From contig JANQED010000165.1 in the NCBI GenBank assembly GCA_028278545.1, positions 162,037-226,036 of the forward strand: DNA of 64,000 nt, given 5' to 3'. Position 1 is the first letter of the stretch; every line of letters starts with the position of its first letter. A program made the translations under genes and the position numbers. This DNA is from Anaerolineales bacterium (GTDB lineage: Bacteria > Chloroflexota > Anaerolineae > Anaerolineales > UBA11858). Below, in pieces: positions 8,193-14,953 of the stretch. The notes beneath the pieces are model-generated. The model did no database searches. It saw nothing but the letters and a program-made list of their open reading frames with translations, and was not told the DNA's origin.

Positions 8193-9227
8193 ATGGCCAC
8201 TCAAAGAACCCCCAAAGTAAATTTGGTTAATTTATCGAAATCTGACTATCGTGGAGCTCCCACAACCTTGTGTCAGGGCTGCGGGCACAATTCCATCAAC
8301 AGCCAGATTATCACAGCTTGCTACGAATTGAATATCCTCCCTGAGGATATCGTCAAGTTTAGCGGGATTGGCTGTTCAAGCAAATCTCCCACCTACTTCC
8401 TGGAACGCTCCTTTGGATTCAACTCGCTGCATGGCCGGATGCCCTCCCTGGCGACGGGTGCCTTATTTGCTGACACCTCGCTGACGGGCATTGCCATGAG
8501 CGGAGATGGAGACACGATCAGCATTGGCATGGGGCAGTTCAAGCACGTCATGCGGCGCAATGTACCCATGGTCTACATCGTTGCCAACAATGGCGTTTAT
8601 GGGCTGACCAAAGGACAGTTTTCGGCCACTGCTGAGGAGGGCCTGGCGCTCAAGGGACAGGGCCAGAATCCCTATATGCCTATCGATATCGTCTGGGAGG
8701 CGGTTGTGGGACGGGCGACCTTTGTGGCGCGCTCTTTCGCCGGTGATCCCAAACAGGTGCGTGAACTGCTCAAAGCGGCTCTCAGCCACCGGGGAATCGC
8801 GGTGTTGGATATCATCAGCCCTTGCGTGACATTCAACAACCAGGATGATGCGCATCACTCTTACGCCTGGGGGAGAGATCACGAAGTGGCCCTGCACGAC
8901 CTATCTTATGTGCCTCTGGCCGAGGAGATCATGGTTGACTATGATGCCGGTGAGAGCAAGGAAGTCGATATGCATGATGGCTCACGAATCATGCTGCGCA
9001 AATTAGAGTCGGATTACGATCCCACGGATCGCTCTGCGATCCTGTGCATGCTGGAAGAGGCCAACCGGCAGCAGGAGCTGATCACCGGCTTGATCTATAT
9101 CGACACAGAGCAGAAATCCTTGTTCGATCTATATAATTTGCCGGATGAGCCTCTCAACCGCTTACCGGCTGACCGGATTCGTCCTCGTCGCGAGACCATC
9201 GACAAGGTCAATGCGATGATGTTCTAG
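8193..9227 (+). CDS. korB: 2-oxoacid:ferredoxin oxidoreductase, beta (TPP-binding) subunit
   Basis: A 344-residue protein with the beta-subunit hallmarks: TTLCQGCGHNSI near residue 25, GIGCSSKSPTYF, and the TPP motif beginning GDGDTISIGMG and ending VANNGVYGLTKGQ. The ATG at 8193 follows AGGAG inside the korA end; upstream in-frame starts at 8130 would overlap korA heavily and are disfavoured. It lacks a 4Fe-4S domain of its own beyond the CxxC, as usual for the KorB type. It pairs with the fused gamma-alpha subunit immediately upstream. Confidence 0.9.
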   Translation: MATQRTPKVNLVNLSKSDYRGAPTTLCQGCGHNSINSQIITACYELNILPEDIVKFSGIGCSSKSPTYFLERSFGFNSLHGRMPSLATGALFADTSLTGIAMSGDGDTISIGMGQFKHVMRRNVPMVYIVANNGVYGLTKGQFSATAEEGLALKGQGQNPYMPIDIVWEAVVGRATFVARSFAGDPKQVRELLKAALSHRGIAVLDIISPCVTFNNQDDAHHSYAWGRDHEVALHDLSYVPLAEEIMVDYDAGESKEVDMHDGSRIMLRKLESDYDPTDRSAILCMLEEANRQQELITGLIYIDTEQKSLFDLYNLPDEPLNRLPADRIRPRRETIDKVNAMMF

Positions 9228-9253
9228 GTGGCACCTGGATTAGAGGATTTTGC

Positions 9254-9853
9254 TCATCCTTCCAGTTCCGGCATCGTCCAGGGGATGCGCCAATAGAGTC
9301 CCCCGCCGCCTTCGCGTTCCATCAGCCCGTTGGTGATGAAAGCTCGGCGGATAGAGGCTGAGTCGGGGTAATGTCGCTGGATGATCTCGTTGATTTCACG
9401 TTCGGTGTATTTAACATCTTCCTCAAAGAAGTTGATCACCCATTTGAGGATCACCAAGCGTTTCTTGTACCCGGAAGGGAGGACGATGATTTGATCTCCA
9501 TCGAGAAAGGCCTCCAAGACCTTGCGCTCCCAGGCTTCATACTCCACACCTTCGGCCAGGGCGACAACCTTTTCGGTGGTGATGGCGGCGAAAACAGTTT
9601 TCGACATGTGGTGTAAGCTGTCAACATCCAGGCGGAAGAGGTGGTCGTTACCGTCCTTGCGCATAGCCGCTACGCCGAGGCCCTTCAGCTTGCTCAGATG
9701 GTGGGAAACGGTCGGGGGCTTTAATTTCAACAGCGTGGCAAGCTCTTCGACGCTGCATTCACGCTGCGCCAGCACGCCCAAGATCTTGAGGCGGTTTTCA
9801 TTGGCCAGCGCCTTGAAGAATTGCAATAGGGTGGAAATCTCCTGAGTGGTCAT
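9254..9853 (-). CDS. ArsR-family regulator with DUF2087 domain
   Basis: A 199-residue regulator. Residues 1-90 are an ArsR winged helix (LANENRLKILGVLAQ, then SVEELATLLKLKPPTVSHHLSKL). There are no cysteine-pair metal sites of the classical ArsR/SmtB type. The C-terminal half (about 110-190, LPSGYKKRLVILKWV to FITNGLMERE) matches the DUF2087 domain, whose ligand is unknown. It is convergent with korB. The gene has its own strong promoter overlapped by a two-site operator (9869-9892), so autorepression is likely. AAGGA eight bases before the ATG supports the start. Confidence 0.87.
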   Translation of the reverse strand: MTTQEISTLLQFFKALANENRLKILGVLAQRECSVEELATLLKLKPPTVSHHLSKLKGLGVAAMRKDGNDHLFRLDVDSLHHMSKTVFAAITTEKVVALAEGVEYEAWERKVLEAFLDGDQIIVLPSGYKKRLVILKWVINFFEEDVKYTEREINEIIQRHYPDSASIRRAFITNGLMEREGGGGLYWRIPWTMPELEG

Positions 9854-9868
9854 TATTTTGATCCTTGT

Positions 9869-9892
9869 CTAATTAGAAAACACGCTAATTAG
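9869..9892. promoter_or_regulatory. paired CTAATTAG operator for the ArsR-type regulator
   Basis: CTAATTAG occurs at 9869-9876 and again at 9885-9892, separated by eight bases, and each copy is itself palindromic. The pair lies directly downstream of the -10 box of the minus-strand promoter, covering the start point. This is the geometry of a winged-helix dimer operator. Confidence 0.7.
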
Positions 9893-9893
9893 T

Positions 9894-9922
9894 ATAATAT
9901 CAAAATAGATATTGGCTGTCAA
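9894..9922 (-). promoter_or_regulatory. sigma-70 promoter of the ArsR-type gene
   Basis: On the minus strand TTGACA (9922-9917), a 17-base spacer and TATTAT (9899-9894) give a near-consensus promoter about 40 bases before the ATG at 9853. Confidence 0.78.
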
Positions 9923-10164
9923 GGCGAGGCTTAGCGTAAGCGCGGCTTCCTTAGCGTCGCGTAGGGTCGCACATTTCTCTTCCAGGCTTACTGTCGTACC
10001 GGTTCAGGTAGCCCTGCCATCCCTGCTCAAATCATTGCATCTTCAAACTGCACACGGTGTTTAAATCTTAAAGATTTCGAAAAACCCGACCGTTTTGGTC
10101 GCGATCGTACTCTTAATTAACAGAGAAGCAATTTTTGCGAAATCTATATTTAAAGGAGCAAGCC
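9923..10164. other. intergenic region with a small palindrome
   Basis: No gene is supported here. It holds AAATCTT-A-AAGATTT (10063-10077), a perfect 7-bp inverted repeat that could be an operator for the following genes, and a minor hairpin at 10087-10101. I cannot identify a convincing plus-strand promoter. Confidence 0.5.
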
Positions 10165-10476
10165 ATGAATGCTATAAAAGTGCAGTATACTGTACAGGCA
10201 GGTTATGCCGAAACCAACAAGAAGAACATCCAAAAGGTGATGGCCGATTTACAGGCATTGAACAACCCTGGCGTCCGTTACAGCGCCTTTGCGCTGGAAG
10301 ATGGCAAGACCTTCATCCACTTTGCGATGTACCCCGATGAGGAAACAGCCGCCATCGTCCCAAATCTGGCATCATTCCAGTCTTTCCGTCAGCAACTCAA
10401 GGACAGCAAGCCTGAAATCCCGCCAAAAGCCGAAGACCTGACTCTGGTTGGGGCTGCTTACGAGATTTTTGGTTAA
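10165..10476 (+). CDS. small ABM-fold-like (dimeric alpha-beta barrel) protein
   Basis: A 103-residue soluble protein. Its length and pattern, including KVQYTVQ, NPGVRYSAFAL, FIHFAMYPDEE and FQSFRQQL, resemble the antibiotic-biosynthesis-monooxygenase-like alpha-beta barrel fold, in which small dimers act on or bind small molecules. No catalytic residues can be named and the assignment is by pattern only. The ATG at 10165 follows AAGGAG at 10151-10156. It is 43 bases upstream of a small membrane protein and likely co-transcribed with it and perhaps with the sigma factor. Confidence 0.65.
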   Translation: MNAIKVQYTVQAGYAETNKKNIQKVMADLQALNNPGVRYSAFALEDGKTFIHFAMYPDEETAAIVPNLASFQSFRQQLKDSKPEIPPKAEDLTLVGAAYEIFG

Positions 10477-10519
10477 CCCGCTGGCTTGCCAACACAACTA
10501 CTAATATAGGAGATAAAAA

Positions 10520-10897
10520 ATGAACTGGTTTGTTATTTTTGCCGGGGTATTCTCGGCCTTCACTGTGATCGGTCACTTCACAATGGGGAACAAGATGTAT
10601 TTGCAGCCGATGTTAGCTGCAGAATTCGACCCAGTCCCCAAGAAAGTGATGCTTTCGGTCTTCCATTATGTCTCGGTCTTCTTGATTCTGGCTACCCTGG
10701 CCTTGCTGGCTGTTGGCTTTGGTTACCTGGCAGATCCTTCGTCCCTACTGGTGCGCTTTATCGCTCTCAACTATGCTTTCTTTGCTGTCTGGCAGATCGC
10801 CATTGCGGCTACGTCTGGCATCGAGAAGGGCGTGTTCAAGCTTTTTCAATGGGTGTTCTTTGTGATAATCGCGGTTCTGGCTTGGTTAGGAGCCTGA
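10520..10897 (+). CDS. small integral membrane protein, four helices, unknown function
   Basis: A 125-residue protein with four predicted transmembrane segments (about 2-20, 48-70, 76-98 and 105-123). A short loop between helices 1 and 2 contains HFTMGNKMYLQPM. I do not recognise the family with confidence. The start is supported by AGGAGATAAAA before the ATG. It sits between the small barrel protein and the sigma factor gene, so the three may form one stress- or signal-responsive unit. There is no signal peptide beyond the first helix. Confidence 0.7.
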   Translation: MNWFVIFAGVFSAFTVIGHFTMGNKMYLQPMLAAEFDPVPKKVMLSVFHYVSVFLILATLALLAVGFGYLADPSSLLVRFIALNYAFFAVWQIAIAATSGIEKGVFKLFQWVFFVIIAVLAWLGA

Positions 10898-10964
10898 GAA
10901 CCCAGACTATCACCCCTTGGTCTTCCAAAAAAGAAGAGGTTTACTCACAGTGTGAGTGTGAGAG

Positions 10965-11789
10965 ATGGACTCAGCAGCGCTGCTAGAAAAAGCTCAAAAC
11001 GGTGATATTCGCGCCTTCCATACGTTGTTCTCAGAATTTCAGCCCCAGCTAAAATCTTATCTATATCGACTGGTGGCCAATCGAGACGACATGGAAGATC
11101 TAGCCCATGATGTCTTCATTCTCGCTTTCGAGAATGTGCCCAAGTTCAGAGGGGAGGCGAACCTCAAGACCTGGGTGTTTACCATTGCCACGAACCGCGC
11201 TCGCAAGCACCTGAAAGATCAAAAGCGCTGGTCGACCGATACTTTGGTCCGCACCAAAGAATTTGCTCACAGCAATCCCGATGTAATGAGCACGGTCGAT
11301 CATGCCAGCAGATACGCCCCTCACCGGATTTATGAAATCCGCGAGCATATTGATTACTGCTTCACCTGCACATCAAAAATGCTGCCGGTTGAACAACAGC
11401 TTGCGCTGATCTTGAAAGATGTGTACAGTTTTAAGGTCAAAGAGGTGGCTGTGATCTTGGACAAGACTCATGGTGCCGTCAAGCATCTGATCTACAATGC
11501 CCGCCAAACTATGATGCGCATCTTTGACGATACCTGTGCTTTTGTCAGCAAACAGGGCGTGTGCAGCCAGTGCAGTGAATTGAACGGGCGCTTCAACCCC
11601 AAACAAGACCGCCGGGCGGAAGAGATGAAGATCAAGATGGTGCGCGACCGGGACAAATATGATCGGACTGGGCTGTACAAACTAAGAGCTGAGTTGGCGC
11701 GCGGCATTGACCCTTTACACGCCAACGGCACCGACCTGCACGAGGCCTTCTTGCGCATCAATCACCAAGTCAACGCTGTTCCTCGCTAG
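10965..11789 (+). CDS. ECF-like sigma factor with embedded cysteine motifs
   Basis: A 274-residue sigma-70-family protein. Region 2 is at residues 20-85 (YLYRLVANRDDMEDLAHDVF, then RGEANLKTWVFTIATNRAR). Region 4 is at about 138-188 (LPVEQQLALILKDVYSF and a helix-turn-helix ending KHLIYNAR). Unusual additions are H128-x3-C132-x2-C135 in the linker just before region 4, and C191, C200 and C203 (CSQC) after it, followed by a basic 70-residue tail. These could bind zinc or a cluster, or form a redox switch. No anti-sigma gene is adjacent, so control may be internal. It is longer than typical ECF sigmas (about 190 residues). Confidence 0.83.
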   Translation: MDSAALLEKAQNGDIRAFHTLFSEFQPQLKSYLYRLVANRDDMEDLAHDVFILAFENVPKFRGEANLKTWVFTIATNRARKHLKDQKRWSTDTLVRTKEFAHSNPDVMSTVDHASRYAPHRIYEIREHIDYCFTCTSKMLPVEQQLALILKDVYSFKVKEVAVILDKTHGAVKHLIYNARQTMMRIFDDTCAFVSKQGVCSQCSELNGRFNPKQDRRAEEMKIKMVRDRDKYDRTGLYKLRAELARGIDPLHANGTDLHEAFLRINHQVNAVPR

Positions 11790-11945
11790 ACGCTTGAATC
11801 GGTGTTGTAAATGGACAATTTACCACCCGGTCAGCAAGTTGCTGGCGGGTGGCCTCTTGTTTGGAACATGCTTCAAATTTTCGCTGCTGCGATGGAATGG
11901 GAGTTCTCTATTGCGGTAAGCTATTGGTGGTTTTTCGGGTTAAAG

Positions 11946-11977
11946 TTCAAACTCCCCTAAGCAAAAGGGAGTTTGAA
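11946..11977 (-). terminator. intrinsic terminator of tRNA-Arg
   Basis: TTCAAACTCCC (11946-11956) pairs perfectly with GGGAGTTTGAA (11967-11977). In the minus direction this 11-bp hairpin follows the tRNA by one base and is followed by CTTTAA. The 190 bases between the sigma gene and the tRNA hold nothing else I can name. Confidence 0.75.
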
Positions 11978-11978
11978 G

Positions 11979-12051
11979 CGCACCCGGAGGGACTCGAACC
12001 CCCAACCTACTGATTCGAAGTCAGGCGCTCTATCCATTGAGCTACGGGTGC
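11979..12051 (-). tRNA. tRNA-Arg(UCG)
   Basis: The minus strand gives a full cloverleaf: a 7-bp acceptor stem GCACCCG/CGGGTGC, D-loop AGCTCAATGGATAGAGC, anticodon loop CTTCGAA with anticodon UCG, and T-loop GGTTCGAGTCC. The discriminator base is G and CCA is not encoded. It would read CGN arginine codons, mainly CGA. A promoter and a terminator flank it closely. Confidence 0.95.
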
Positions 12052-12061
12052 AGGTGGAGCT

Positions 12062-12089
12062 ATTATACCTGAGATGGGGTATCCGTCAA
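12062..12089 (-). promoter_or_regulatory. promoter of tRNA-Arg
   Basis: On the minus strand TTGACG (12089-12084), a 16-base spacer and TATAAT (12067-12062) lie ten bases from the tRNA 5' end. The rest of 12090-12286 shows no gene. Confidence 0.75.
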
Positions 12090-12286
12090 TCAAGCGTAAT
12101 TGTCTCGAAGGGGCTGGAGCGATCTCATGCGTGGGGGCTACAACCCACTGTCTGTCCATGGTATTCCCTCTGGAATTGAAAACATATGCGTGGGACAGTT
12201 TCGCTCCAAGGTCGAGCAGTTGGATCGCCAGAATGATGCCTGCAACCTGATCGCTTCTCTTTGTCAAAGTTCACGCGACAACTTGC

Positions 12287-13786
12287 TTACTGTCTGGCGA
12301 TTTCTTTGAAGAATGGGGAAACGGCCTGGTAAAGATCTTTGTAAATAGAGTATAACTTCTCGTATTCTTGCAGGGCGTTTTCTTGAGGGTATGTAGTTCT
12401 TGAAATTTCAATGGCGTCTCTCAGGTCATCAAAAGTAAGAGATTTGTCCATACCAAGTAATGCCCAAAAACTGGCTCCCAAACATGATGTCTCCCCATTC
12501 TTTGGAACAGTGATCGGTCTCCCGAGTATATTAGCAAGTATCTCAACCCAAAAATCTGATTGCGTAAAACCACCGGATGCGCGGACTTCTTGGATTTCTA
12601 TTGACATTTCCCTGAGCATCTCATCGAGGCTGCGGAGTCGAAAGCATATTCCCTCGAGTAATGCTCGCGATAAGTCCCTGATATCATGGTCGATAGATAT
12701 GCCGAAGAATGCTGCCCTGGCATTTAGATCCCAGTTGGGGCTGCGTTCCCCAGCAAAGAAAGGTAAGCAAATCACACCATTGTTTATCTTACTTTGTTGA
12801 GCAAAATCAAGTATTTGATCAAGACTTAGCTCATCAGAAGAAATCGTTTGAAGCACATCTCTGAGCCAGGTCAAGGCGATCCCACCGTTGTTAATAGCTC
12901 CGCCTGCAAGCCAGTGCTCCTCGTCGATGCAGTAGCACCAACTGCTTGCAGAGTTGCTGAGTACCGGTTCTGGAGAAATAATGCGATAGGCCCCACTAGT
13001 ACCTATCATGCAAGTGGCCTGCCAGGGATCAATAGCCCCTGCGCCAAGAGTTGAATTCGCAGCATCAGAAGAGCCAACAACCAGGGTAGTCCCAACTGGA
13101 ATGTGTAGTTCTTTGGCAAGAGTTTCGTTTTTGATGGCGAGTTTTTGTTTTGGATTGACGATTTGTGAGAGCTGATTCGGTTTAATTTGCACTAGTTCGA
13201 GAGAGAGCGGGTCCCATTTCAAGGAGTGGATATTCAGCATCCCACTACCGCTGGCTACAGAATAATCAATGCAGTATTCGCGGCAAAGCTTTGAAATGAT
13301 ATATTCTTTTACAGATATAAAGCGAGCGGCTTTTTTGAAGATTTCGGGTTTGTTCTCGCGAATCCAGATGATTTTGTAGAGCGGGTACATGCTGTGCGGT
13401 GGACAGCCAGTCTGATGATATATGCTCTGAGATATGGCCGAATTCTTTATTTGCGCAGCTTCTTTTACGGCCTGATGATTTGCCCAGGTGTATACGTTGG
13501 TGAGAGGCTTTCCCGCGTGATCAACAGCAAGTATGCCGTGTAGAGCACAGCCAATGCTGATTGCCTGACAAGAATGGGGAGAGAGTTCAATTTTGGCGAG
13601 CGCATCTTGAACAGCCAGGATCATTCCTTGGAGAATCGAATTTGGATCTTGTTCTTTTATGTCTTTATCAGCATAACTGCTATTTCCGATGCTTAGTAAA
13701 TGCCCTTGGTCCGTTGTTATCGAGCACTTGCAACTGCTTGTCCCGAGATCGATTCCCAAATACCAATCACTTGTGTAATTTCTCAT
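12287..13786 (-). CDS. FGGY-family carbohydrate kinase (gluconokinase/xylulokinase-like)
   Basis: A 499-residue sugar kinase. The ATP-phosphate motif GIDLGTSSCKCSI is near residue 10. The substrate-side segment NVYTWANHQA is gluconokinase-like. The second lobe has VGSSDAANSTLGAG, IGTSGAYR and ASGGFTQSDFWVEILANILG. FGGY kinases phosphorylate sugars, sugar acids or polyols. With a KDPG aldolase 24 kb away in the same island, a sugar acid or 2-keto-3-deoxy acid is a reasonable guess. The ATG at 13786 follows GGAG six bases upstream; a GTG at 13798 is the alternative. It is transcribed divergently from the IclR gene and probably controlled by the shared operator. Confidence 0.87.
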   Translation of the reverse strand: MRNYTSDWYLGIDLGTSSCKCSITTDQGHLLSIGNSSYADKDIKEQDPNSILQGMILAVQDALAKIELSPHSCQAISIGCALHGILAVDHAGKPLTNVYTWANHQAVKEAAQIKNSAISQSIYHQTGCPPHSMYPLYKIIWIRENKPEIFKKAARFISVKEYIISKLCREYCIDYSVASGSGMLNIHSLKWDPLSLELVQIKPNQLSQIVNPKQKLAIKNETLAKELHIPVGTTLVVGSSDAANSTLGAGAIDPWQATCMIGTSGAYRIISPEPVLSNSASSWCYCIDEEHWLAGGAINNGGIALTWLRDVLQTISSDELSLDQILDFAQQSKINNGVICLPFFAGERSPNWDLNARAAFFGISIDHDIRDLSRALLEGICFRLRSLDEMLREMSIEIQEVRASGGFTQSDFWVEILANILGRPITVPKNGETSCLGASFWALLGMDKSLTFDDLRDAIEISRTTYPQENALQEYEKLYSIYKDLYQAVSPFFKEIARQ

Positions 13787-13831
13787 AGGTGGCTCCACCG
13801 CACTATTTTGCTTGCTAATCTGTGTGACATC

Positions 13832-13861
13832 TTGACAACTTGGCGAGGTAAACTTTATAAT
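13832..13861 (+). promoter_or_regulatory. sigma-70 promoter of the IclR gene
   Basis: TTGACA (13832-13837), an 18-base spacer and TATAAT (13856-13861). The start point would be near 13868, at the edge of the inverted repeat at 13869-13887. Confidence 0.75.
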
Positions 13862-13868
13862 TCTATCA

Positions 13869-13896
13869 TATGAAATATCATTTCATAATATGAAAC
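13869..13896. promoter_or_regulatory. IclR-type operator between kinase and regulator
   Basis: TATGAAAT-ATC-ATTTCATA (13869-13887) is a perfect 8-bp inverted repeat with a third half-site, TATGAAAC, at 13889-13896. IclR family operators are often palindromes of the GAAAT...ATTTC kind. It covers the first transcribed bases of the iclR gene and the upstream region of the divergent FGGY kinase. Confidence 0.72.
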
Positions 13897-13906
13897 GGAG
13901 AGTGTC

Positions 13907-14686
13907 GTGGGGAATATCGATCAGGAAGGTAAAAAAACAAAGTACAAGGTCCAATCTGTGGATAGGGCTTTGCAAATTTTAACCTGTTTTAGTTTGAAGA
14001 AGCCGGAACTTTCGTTGATTGAAATCTGCGACATGACTGAATTGCCGAAACCAACCGTGTTTCGTTTGCTCTCAGCGTTGGAATCAGCTCAGTTCATTGA
14101 GCGCACAACCGACAAGCAACGCTATTCAGTTGGAATCCGGGTGTTCGAGTTGGGGAATATCTATTTATCGAATCTATCCATTGAGCAAATTTTGGCTCCA
14201 GCGATGCAGCGGATTACGCGAGAGTTCAATATTGCTTGTAATTTGGCAATACTAGACGATGGGCAGGTGATGTATATCGCCTCTACCAACACCAGCAGCC
14301 CTTTCCAATATGGCCCAATCATTGGATATAGACACTATATTCATTGCTCAGCCCTGGGCAAAGCGCTGGTTTTTGATCTTGCCGACGACGAAATCTCAGC
14401 TATTTTGGAGCAGCGCGGGATGCCCGCTTTGTCTCCTAATACGATTACTCAGCCGGCGAAATATTTTGAGAATTTGAAACAATCCAGAAAGCTCGGGTAT
14501 GCTGTTGATGACCAGGAAGGTGCCATAGGAATCTATTGTTTGGCTGTCCCTATCCGAAATCAACTTGGAAAGGTGATCGCGGCACTGAGCGTCTCGGGGC
14601 CAAGCCCCCAATATACGGAGGATATAGAAAAAGAGATCATTCAGCGCTTGAAAGATAGTGCTGTTGAAGCTCAACGACAGTTGTGA
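13907..14686 (+). CDS. IclR-family transcriptional regulator
   Basis: A 259-residue regulator. The winged helix spans residues 15-75 (YKVQSVDRALQILTCF, then LPKPTVFRLLSALESAQFI). The IclR ligand-binding GAF-like domain spans 90-255, with CSALGKALVF and GYAVDDQEGAIGIYCLAVPI. Such proteins sense small catabolites and act as repressors or activators of adjacent catabolic genes. GGAG six bases before the GTG at 13907 supports a GTG start. It lies at the head of the 22-kb catabolic run and is separated from the binding-protein gene by about 270 bases. Confidence 0.9.
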   Translation: MGNIDQEGKKTKYKVQSVDRALQILTCFSLKKPELSLIEICDMTELPKPTVFRLLSALESAQFIERTTDKQRYSVGIRVFELGNIYLSNLSIEQILAPAMQRITREFNIACNLAILDDGQVMYIASTNTSSPFQYGPIIGYRHYIHCSALGKALVFDLADDEISAILEQRGMPALSPNTITQPAKYFENLKQSRKLGYAVDDQEGAIGIYCLAVPIRNQLGKVIAALSVSGPSPQYTEDIEKEIIQRLKDSAVEAQRQL

Positions 14687-14734
14687 TGCAAGGAACACTC
14701 GAAGTGGAGACGCTATTCAAGCAAGGGCAGACTA

Positions 14735-14762
14735 AAGGAGGTGAATGGAGAACAGATGGTGA
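14735..14762 (+). other. strong ribosome-binding site with a five-codon leader ORF
   Basis: AAAGGAGGTGA ends just before an ATG at 14745 that opens a five-codon frame (M-E-N-R-W, stop at 14760-14762). A GTG at 14741 opens a second short frame. This lies in the leader region of the binding-protein gene. It could be a leader peptide or chance. The rest of 14687-14953 shows no clear promoter or gene. Confidence 0.3.
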
Positions 14763-14953
14763 TTTAACGAGTATCTATCTTTGTTTCAGGTAATTTGTTC
14801 AGTTGCGAGCGGTTTGAGTAACATTTTGTGCTCAAGAAAAACAATCGCGAGCATTTCATGTCAGCGGAGAAATCCCCTGATTTAGCGAGATTGGCTATTT
14901 GATGAGGAATCTTCTGCTCATGTGAAATGTCCACAATTCCCAAGGAGATTGAA

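Noticed and set aside
12007..12267. Minus-strand frame running through the tRNA
   Set aside because: It overlaps tRNA-Arg and its promoter and encodes tRNA-derived residues only.
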